This document shows, piece by piece, positions 17,033 through 21,073 of a stretch of 21,073 nucleotides of DNA. The position numbers were made by a program, and so were the translations under genes. Positions within the stretch are counted from its first letter, which is position 1; each line of letters begins with the position of its first letter. The notes beneath the pieces were generated by a model. The model had not been told where the DNA came from. It searched no databases and worked only from the letters and a program-made list of their open reading frames with translations. The stretch is from Desulfobulbus sp. Lineage in GTDB: Bacteria > Desulfobacterota > Desulfobulbia > Desulfobulbales > Desulfobulbaceae. Where the stretch lies: NCBI GenBank assembly GCA_028684915.1, contig JAQUEZ010000096.1, positions 1 to 21,073 on the forward strand, read 5' to 3'.

Positions 17033-17281
17033 GATCACGGGGGACCCCCAAAGGCACCGTTTATCAACGGACCTGTAAGCGATTGCAGGGTGCCGGAGGT
17101 GCCAAGGCATTGGCCTGTGCAGCGTACACCTGTACGTAAACAGGCCGATAACACCGCAGATTCGGTGCCCCGTGATCGCTTACGAAGTTGGTGCATGGGA
17201 TGAACCCAGCTGTGCCGAAGATTGACAATCAGGTTATCCCTCCTCCTCCCGTCAATCTTGCTGATGTTCATCCTGTGCACC
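17033..17281 (+). ncRNA. Large structured RNA candidate, pseudoknotted; possibly a HEARO/omega-RNA-like relic
   Basis: Many perfect helices are packed in about 250 bases. GATCACGGGG (17033-17042) pairs with CCCCGTGATC (17168-17177), and GGCACCG (17053-17059) with CGGTGCC (17163-17169). Inside are hairpins CCGTT-TATC-AACGG (17057-17070), GCCAA-GGCA-TTGGC (17101-17114) and CGTAC-ACCT-GTACG (17123-17136), the last within GGCCTGT/ACAGGCC (17112-17118/17140-17146). GTAAGCGAT (17075-17083) pairs with ATCGCTTAC (17175-17183), which crosses the outer helix: a pseudoknot or a switch. A long 3' hairpin spans 17190-17281. The architecture recalls HEARO RNAs, the guide RNAs of IscB nucleases, which lie just upstream of iscB, but no iscB follows. 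The RNA nature is well supported; the family is a tentative guess, and the strand is assumed. Confidence 0.55.
17190..17281. repeat. Long imperfect inverted repeat at the 3' end of the structured RNA
   Basis: GGTGCATGGGATGAAC (17190-17205) pairs with GTTCATCCTGTGCACC (17266-17281) at 14 of 16 positions. CAGC (17207-17210) pairs with GCTG (17260-17263), and AAGATTGAC (17218-17226) pairs perfectly with GTCAATCTT (17251-17259). A 24-base, pyrimidine-rich loop closes the stem. There is no T-run after it, so it is not an ordinary terminator. Confidence 0.85.
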
Positions 17282-17373
17282 ACACCTCTTCCAGGAATAT
17301 GGTTTGTATCAGTCCCGTTGTTTAGTGATTGCACCTGGGCATACTACAAATCGATACTCTCTCCAGTAAACCC

Positions 17374-17424
17374 TTGATGGCGTCGTCAATACTTCGATCT
17401 ACAGGGTCGCCGCGTTTTTCCCCG
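17374..17424 (+). repeat. Dispersed repeat, copy B
   Basis: Starts TTGATGGCGTCGTCAATACT and matches copy A (12490-12540, opposite strand) at 43 of 51 positions. The two copies are in inverted orientation and bracket a segment containing the activator gene, emrAB and the structured RNA. No coding potential is seen. Confidence 0.75.
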
Positions 17425-17780
17425 TTTTTCAACACTCGTTGTTCAAAGATGCCTTGTTAAAGGCTCTTTCCCGATTACCCCGCGTGGAACATTGCTTTTT
17501 CAGAAAAGTTCGACGGCTAAATAGCTGTATTTAAGGTTTTATTTTAAATTGCGAACAGTTTTGTTAGAAAACGGTTAGGCTACTGTTTTTTTAGTGTCAT
17601 AATCCAGTTAGAAAGGTAAAGTCGGTCCGATTTTAAGCCCCCATGCTGCTTTCCCGGTGTAGAGAAACCGTGGTTTAGGTTGCCAGTAAATGAGTTGTAG
17701 AGCGATGCGGATAACAAGAGAACGCCACAGTAAAGTGACCGCATCATAGCGAGAATTTAATAGAGGATAAAAGAACGAGT
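17425..17780. other. Gene-free leader before the phosphate-transport genes
   Basis: I see no gene in this AT-richer stretch. GATGCGG (17704-17710) and CCGCATC (17739-17745) form a 7-bp stem with a 28-base loop close to the DUF47 start. CATAAT at 17598-17603 could be a -10, but no good -35 precedes it. TGTCATA there resembles half of a Pho box, without a proper second half. Confidence 0.4.
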
Positions 17781-18425
17781 ATGAGCCAAGGGTTGCTTGC
17801 TAAATTGCTGCCGCCGCCGGAAAATAAATTCTTCACCTATTTTGAGGAAGGCGCCGAGGTAAGCGAACTTTCCTCACAGCTGTTCTATCAGATCGTGCAT
17901 TCCGATCTCCAGCAGCGGGAGGAATATTTGATTCACGCCAAAACCTATAAACGGCGTGCGGTCGAGGCCATGCAGGGCAGTCTGACCCTCTTGAATGCCT
18001 CCTTTATTACTCCGATCGATCGCGAGGATATTCAGCTGATCTCCACCTACCTCTATAAGAGTACCAAGGTGATCCTCAAAGCTTGCGTCAACCTTCGCAT
18101 TTATAAGATCGATTCGTACAATGAAATCGTTAAGAACCAAGCGGAAATTTTACTTAAATCCGCCGACGAGTTACGTGCGATTATTAGGCTGTTAAAGAAA
18201 AATGCACCGCTTAAAGAAGTGACCGACTGCAGCTATCGAATCAGGGATATCGAAAATCGCGGTGATGAGATTTTGTTCACAGCCACTGAAGAGATCTTTT
18301 CCGGCAAGTACGATGCGCTCACCGTGTTGAAGCTGCGCGATATTTACAAGGGCATCGAAAATGCGCTCGATATCTGCTCGGTGATTTCCGACCTTGTCCT
18401 CAATATTGCCCTCAAGCACAGTTAA
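17781..18425 (+). CDS. DUF47 / PhoU-like Pit accessory protein
   Basis: 214 residues, all-helical, soluble. The start LLPPPENKFFTYFEEGAEV is typical of the DUF47 (PhoU_div) family. Later YRIRDIENRGDEILFTATEE and LRDIYKGIENALDICSVISD carry the conserved acidic positions thought to bind metal in PhoU-like folds. These proteins sit beside PiT transporters and are believed to modulate their activity or expression. The PiT gene follows 75 bases downstream, so the pair is almost surely one operon. GAGGAT lies about 14 bases before the ATG, rather far for a ribosome site, but no better start is visible. Confidence 0.92.
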   Translation: MSQGLLAKLLPPPENKFFTYFEEGAEVSELSSQLFYQIVHSDLQQREEYLIHAKTYKRRAVEAMQGSLTLLNASFITPIDREDIQLISTYLYKSTKVILKACVNLRIYKIDSYNEIVKNQAEILLKSADELRAIIRLLKKNAPLKEVTDCSYRIRDIENRGDEILFTATEEIFSGKYDALTVLKLRDIYKGIENALDICSVISDLVLNIALKHS

Positions 18426-18500
18426 CCAATTGCATTGGTGTTACCGTGGTTCCCATGTCGGAGCCACCTATCTCTGTAAAGGACAAGAGGATAAGCTTTC

Positions 18501-19484
18501 ATGGTTTTAACCCTACTTCTTTGTGTTGTCGCCACCGCACTTATCTTTGAATACATCAACGGTTTTCACGATTCGGCAAACGCCATTGCCACCGTGGTTT
18601 CAACCAAGGTGCTCACTGCACGGGCCGCAGTCATCTATGCCGGGATCCTCAACATTGCCGGTGCATTCATGGGCACCCATGTGGCCAGTACCATCGGTAA
18701 AGGAATTGTTTCCACCGATAGTGTGACCCAGGGGGTGATTCTCTGCGCCTTGCTTTCGGCAATTATCTGGAACCTGATTACCTGGTATTATGGAATTCCA
18801 TCCAGTTCCTCCCATGCGCTTATTGGGGGGCTGATGGGGGCGAGTATCGCCAAGGCCGGGTATCATGTGGTGCAATTTGAAGGTGTTACCAAGAAGGTGT
18901 TGTTGCCGATGGTCACCTCACCGTTGATCGGCTTTGTGATTGGATTTATATGCATGGTTACCATTCTGTGGGTATGCGCCCGGGCCAATCCCAATACGGT
19001 GAATAAATATTTCAAGAAATTACAGTTGGTTTCTTCCGGCGTTATGGCATTAAGCCATGGAAGCAACGATGCCCAGAAAACTATGGGTATCATTACCCTG
19101 GCCCTGGTTAGCTATCATACCTTGCCCTCGTTTAATGTTCCGTATTGGGTTATTCTTGGTTGTGCGGTTACCATGGGGCTTGGCACCTTGGCCGGCGGCT
19201 GGCGCATCATCCGTACCATGGGCAGTAAGATGATTAAACTCAAACCGGTCCATGGTTTTGCTGCAGAAACCTCTGCCGCAGCGGTTATTCTTTATGCCTC
19301 TCACTTTGGTATTCCGGTCAGTACCACCCATATTATTTCCACATCGATCATGGGTGTCGGCAGTACCAGAGGCATACATGCCCTCAAGTGGGGTATTGTC
19401 GGCAATATTGTCATGGCTTGGATTCTGACCATTCCTGTCTGTATGGTCATTGCCGCGTTTCTCTATTGGGTTTTACCGGTCTGA
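18501..19484 (+). CDS. pit: PiT-family inorganic phosphate transporter
   Basis: 327 residues, a compact PiT. Both halves of the inverted duplication carry the family signature: GFHDSANAIATVVSTKVL near the N-terminus and LSHGSNDAQKTMGIITLAL in the middle. The IPSSSSHALIGGLMG and IPVSTTHIISTSIMGVG pairs are likewise repeated. About nine to ten TM segments are expected, in the inner membrane. PiT proteins import metal-phosphate complexes with protons or Na+. GAGGAT about 10 bases before the ATG supports the start. Its partner is the DUF47 gene upstream. A long palindrome lies between its stop and the convergent HD-GYP gene. Confidence 0.95.
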   Translation: MVLTLLLCVVATALIFEYINGFHDSANAIATVVSTKVLTARAAVIYAGILNIAGAFMGTHVASTIGKGIVSTDSVTQGVILCALLSAIIWNLITWYYGIPSSSSHALIGGLMGASIAKAGYHVVQFEGVTKKVLLPMVTSPLIGFVIGFICMVTILWVCARANPNTVNKYFKKLQLVSSGVMALSHGSNDAQKTMGIITLALVSYHTLPSFNVPYWVILGCAVTMGLGTLAGGWRIIRTMGSKMIKLKPVHGFAAETSAAAVILYASHFGIPVSTTHIISTSIMGVGSTRGIHALKWGIVGNIVMAWILTIPVCMVIAAFLYWVLPV

Positions 19485-19530
19485 TTTTTCCCCGTTACGA
19501 CCTCTACCCGGTCTGCCCGGCCAGGATCGA

Positions 19531-19576
19531 TACAGCCCTTTTTTATCAGTCGTGCTGATTGATAAAAAGGGCTGTA
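19531..19576. terminator. Bidirectional terminator between pit and the HD-GYP gene
   Basis: TACAGCCCTTTTTTATCA (19531-19548) pairs with TGATAAAAAGGGCTGTA (19560-19576), a 17-bp stem with one bulged T. The A/T tracts inside the arms provide a U-run in either direction, and CGTTTTG follows on the plus side. Its position between two convergent operons fits. Confidence 0.8.
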
Positions 19577-19624
19577 CGTTTTGTATCCTTCCGTTTGTGT
19601 TGTTCTTTTTTAGCCCACATTCCC

Positions 19625-20287
19625 CTAAAAGGCATATGCCTGGGAATTAAACGGGGCGTATCCGTTTAACTGCTCAAGATTCCGTTCATTGGCCATGGCT
19701 TCCAATTGTTGGTGGTGATCACCATACAGATTGAGGAAGATATCGCAGAGATCCGGGTGAAACTGGGTTCCACGATTTCGCTCTATTTCTTCCCAGGCCT
19801 GTTGCATGGAGAGCGCAGGCTTATAAGGGCGAAAGGTGGTCATGGCGTCAAAGGCGTCGGCAATGGCGATGATGGCCGATTCCAGGGGGATTTCATCGTG
19901 ACGGAGGTTGTCCGGGTACCCCTTGCCGTCAAATCGTTCGTGGTGATGACGAATAATTGTCCCCATTTTTTCCAGCCCCGGCAGGTTCTCAAAAATTGAA
20001 GCGCCGATCACGGCATGCTGTTGCATCAGGTAGTATTCCGCCTTGGTCAGTTTACCTGATTTCATAAGAATGCCCTCGGCAATGCCTATCTTGCCAATGT
20101 CGTGTAAGTGGCCGATCACGTGAACAGAGTCACAATGATCATCGGACATGTGCAGACTGCGGCAAATGAGTTCAGCGACCTCGGATACCCTCCGCGAATG
20201 ACCCGTAGTGTACAGGTCCTTGATCTCGATGGTACGGATGAGACTTTCTATGAAAAGGTGAAAATCGATATCTTTAAAGCAGGTCAT
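19625..20287 (-). CDS. Stand-alone HD-GYP domain protein, probable c-di-GMP phosphodiesterase
   Basis: 220 residues, consisting of little more than an HD-GYP domain. All metal and signature positions are visible: TTGHSRRVSEV (His30), GHLHDIGKIGI (His62-Asp63), QHAVIGA (His91), IIRHHHERFDGKGYP (114-125, carrying the GYP), then AIADAFDAMT (Asp144). The full set suggests an active enzyme breaking down cyclic di-GMP. There is no receiver, PAS or TM segment, so input must come from elsewhere. The open frame runs back to 20449, but that part overlaps the flavodoxin frame. ATG 20287 lies 10 bases after the flavodoxin stop, without a strong ribosome site, so coupled translation is likely. Confidence 0.92.
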   Translation of the reverse strand: MTCFKDIDFHLFIESLIRTIEIKDLYTTGHSRRVSEVAELICRSLHMSDDHCDSVHVIGHLHDIGKIGIAEGILMKSGKLTKAEYYLMQQHAVIGASIFENLPGLEKMGTIIRHHHERFDGKGYPDNLRHDEIPLESAIIAIADAFDAMTTFRPYKPALSMQQAWEEIERNRGTQFHPDLCDIFLNLYGDHHQQLEAMANERNLEQLNGYAPFNSQAYAF

Positions 20288-20297
20288 GAAAGGGAAC

Positions 20298-20855
20298 TCA
20301 TTGGCGCTGAGAAATTGGAGGTGTTGTCTCCAGGGGCATGTCCGCGTCGCTTGCTTCAGGGCCCTCTTGGGCCAATTGCTGTTGAAAGATCTTGGATAAA
20401 TGGTGGCTCCAGGAACAAATGTTTGCCATCCTCTTGCGAGGGTCTCCATCTATACAAAGGGGGGTGTGGATAAGTTTCCCCCCCAGGTCGCCGATTTTCT
20501 CCTGAAGTAATTCCACAGCACCGCAGAAATAGGGCTTACTGGAATCACCACAACCAAAAACCGCCATTTTTTTATCCCGGAGTTGCGCCGATTTCAGTTG
20601 CTCGTATACCGGTGCAAAACTGGGCGGAAAGTCGATGGTGTCAATATCTCCGCGGCTGGATGAACCCAGCAGGGTCAGATCGTAGCCGTGTCCGAGTGTG
20701 GCCACGTTCACCTCTTTTGCATCGGAGAGGTACACGTCCATCCCTTCTTTTTGCAGGATATCTTTGATTGTTTGCGCTGCAGTTCTGGTGTTTCCGGTTT
20801 CTGAACCATAAACAATGATGGTCTCGTGAAAAGTCGAAAACTGAACGCCTATACA
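20298..20855 (-). CDS. Flavodoxin-like protein, no standard start codon, altered FMN site (possible pseudogene)
   Basis: The frame reads IIVYGSETGNTRTAAQTI (phosphate loop GSETGNT), YDLTLLGSSSRGD, then MAVFGCGDSSKPYFCGAVEL and IDGDPRKR: clearly a short-chain flavodoxin like that of Desulfovibrio. From the in-frame TAG at 20856-20858 to the phosphate loop there is no ATG, GTG or TTG. The first ATG, at 20741, would delete the phosphate loop. The two aromatic residues that sandwich the flavin in Desulfovibrio flavodoxin (Trp60, Tyr98, from memory) align with Arg and Lys here. A tail of about 28 residues extends beyond the usual end. It is the gene before HD-GYP. Either a decayed copy, a sequence error or a flavodoxin fold that no longer binds FMN normally. 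Confidence 0.75.
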   Translation of the reverse strand, partial: CIGVQFSTFHETIIVYGSETGNTRTAAQTIKDILQKEGMDVYLSDAKEVNVATLGHGYDLTLLGSSSRGDIDTIDFPPSFAPVYEQLKSAQLRDKKMAVFGCGDSSKPYFCGAVELLQEKIGDLGGKLIHTPLCIDGDPRKRMANICSWSHHLSKIFQQQLAQEGPEASDADMPLETTPPISQRQ

Positions 20856-20882
20856 CTACATGTAGATGTTGATCGTGCACGA
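20856..20882. promoter_or_regulatory. Two adjacent perfect 10-bp palindromes upstream of the flavodoxin frame
   Basis: CTACATGTAG (20856-20865) and TCGTGCACGA (20873-20882) are each perfectly symmetric and separated by 7 bases. They lie at the expected promoter/leader of the flavodoxin-HD-GYP operon. A TATACT-like -10 on the minus strand lies further upstream at about 20900-20905. The function is inferred from position only. Confidence 0.3.
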
Positions 20883-20920
20883 GGATCATATATATTGAGT
20901 ATAAATCTTCGCGCCGAGAC

Positions 20921-20938
20921 TTTTTACGACTTCATCAA
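20921..20938 (-). repeat. Dispersed repeat core, copy C
   Basis: On the minus strand TTGATGAAGTCGTAAAAA matches the first 18 bases of copy A except for two positions. Similarity fades beyond the core. The remaining bases up to 21073 hold no recognisable gene or structure. Confidence 0.55.
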
Positions 20939-21073
20939 ACAATAAGGTCAGACCTCCTGATCTCGACAATTTCACCTGGTACCTCCGCTGAGCTTTAACC
21001 CTCAGAAATTAAATCAAATATCCAGAACGGCCCACAAAGGCGATTTACGACGGCAGCGGATTTCGATATGATA

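Noticed and set aside
16968..17281. Group II intron 5' end (GTGCG-like start at about 16970)
   Set aside because: No domain V hairpin or reverse-transcriptase frame could be found in the following 800 bases; only the short GTGCG resemblance supports it.
17075..17281. Retron msr-msd (long hairpin plus flanking inverted repeat)
   Set aside because: The inverted repeat does not enclose the long hairpin as a1/a2 should, and there is no reverse transcriptase nearby.
16970..17334. Small frames on both strands after emrB
   Set aside because: They coincide with the strong RNA stems, have no homology I recognise, and lack good ribosome sites. The palindromic base pairing explains the sequence better.
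17595..17615. Pho box in front of the DUF47-PiT operon
   Set aside because: Only one TGTCATA half-site is present; the second direct half at the proper spacing is missing.
20641..20889. An 82-codon minus-strand frame starting at ATG 20889
   Set aside because: It is a shadow frame of the flavodoxin gene. Its translation has no flavodoxin features, whereas the other frame carries the whole domain.
1..21073. CRISPR arrays, tRNA or rRNA genes, complete insertion sequences
   Set aside because: No regular repeat-spacer pattern, cloverleaf, rRNA segment or transposase frame was seen on either strand.

Overview
The window looks like chromosomal DNA of a Gram-negative bacterium. It has three envelope-spanning efflux systems, outer-membrane lipoprotein channels and a sigma54 activator. 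The flavodoxin most resembles the Desulfovibrio type, and a DUF47-PiT phosphate pair and a cytosolic HEINTP-type kinase are present. I lean towards Desulfobacterota, perhaps the Desulfobulbus group, but only by family resemblance.

Layout. (1) 1-3737, plus strand: the 3' part of an AcrB-type RND pump, an OprM/NodT outer-membrane channel and an AcrR-like TetR regulator, packed as one operon whose adaptor gene presumably lies upstream of the window. (2) 4139-6372, plus strand: a FIST-domain sensor translationally coupled to a soluble histidine kinase, closed by a strong terminator. (3) 12167-6414, minus strand: a complete second tripartite pump in the order outer-membrane channel, adaptor, MdtC-like RND pump. 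A sigma70-like promoter with a 17-bp palindrome over its -10 lies in front. (4) 14079-12547, minus strand: a GAF-AAA-Fis sigma54 activator. It is divergent from (5) 14315-16961, plus strand: an EmrA/EmrB-type MFS pump. The gap between them holds three copies of an 8-bp box and a good -24/-12 promoter facing emrA. (6) 16962-17780: a long gap that carries a strongly folded, apparently pseudoknotted RNA candidate (17033-17281) and a dispersed repeat. (7) 17781-19484, plus strand: DUF47 (PhoU-like) and PiT phosphate transporter. (8) 20855-19625, minus strand: an unusual flavodoxin frame followed by a stand-alone HD-GYP protein.

The main theme is drug or xenobiotic export. Three pumps of different families sit side by side, and each appears to have its own control: TetR in the operon, a palindromic operator over a sigma70-like promoter, and sigma54 activation. 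The most interesting items are the structured RNA with no protein partner (possibly a HEARO/omega-RNA relic), the sigma54-controlled emrAB pair, a repeat of about 51 nt with copies on both sides of emrAB, and a flavodoxin lacking both a start codon and the FMN-stacking aromatic residues.
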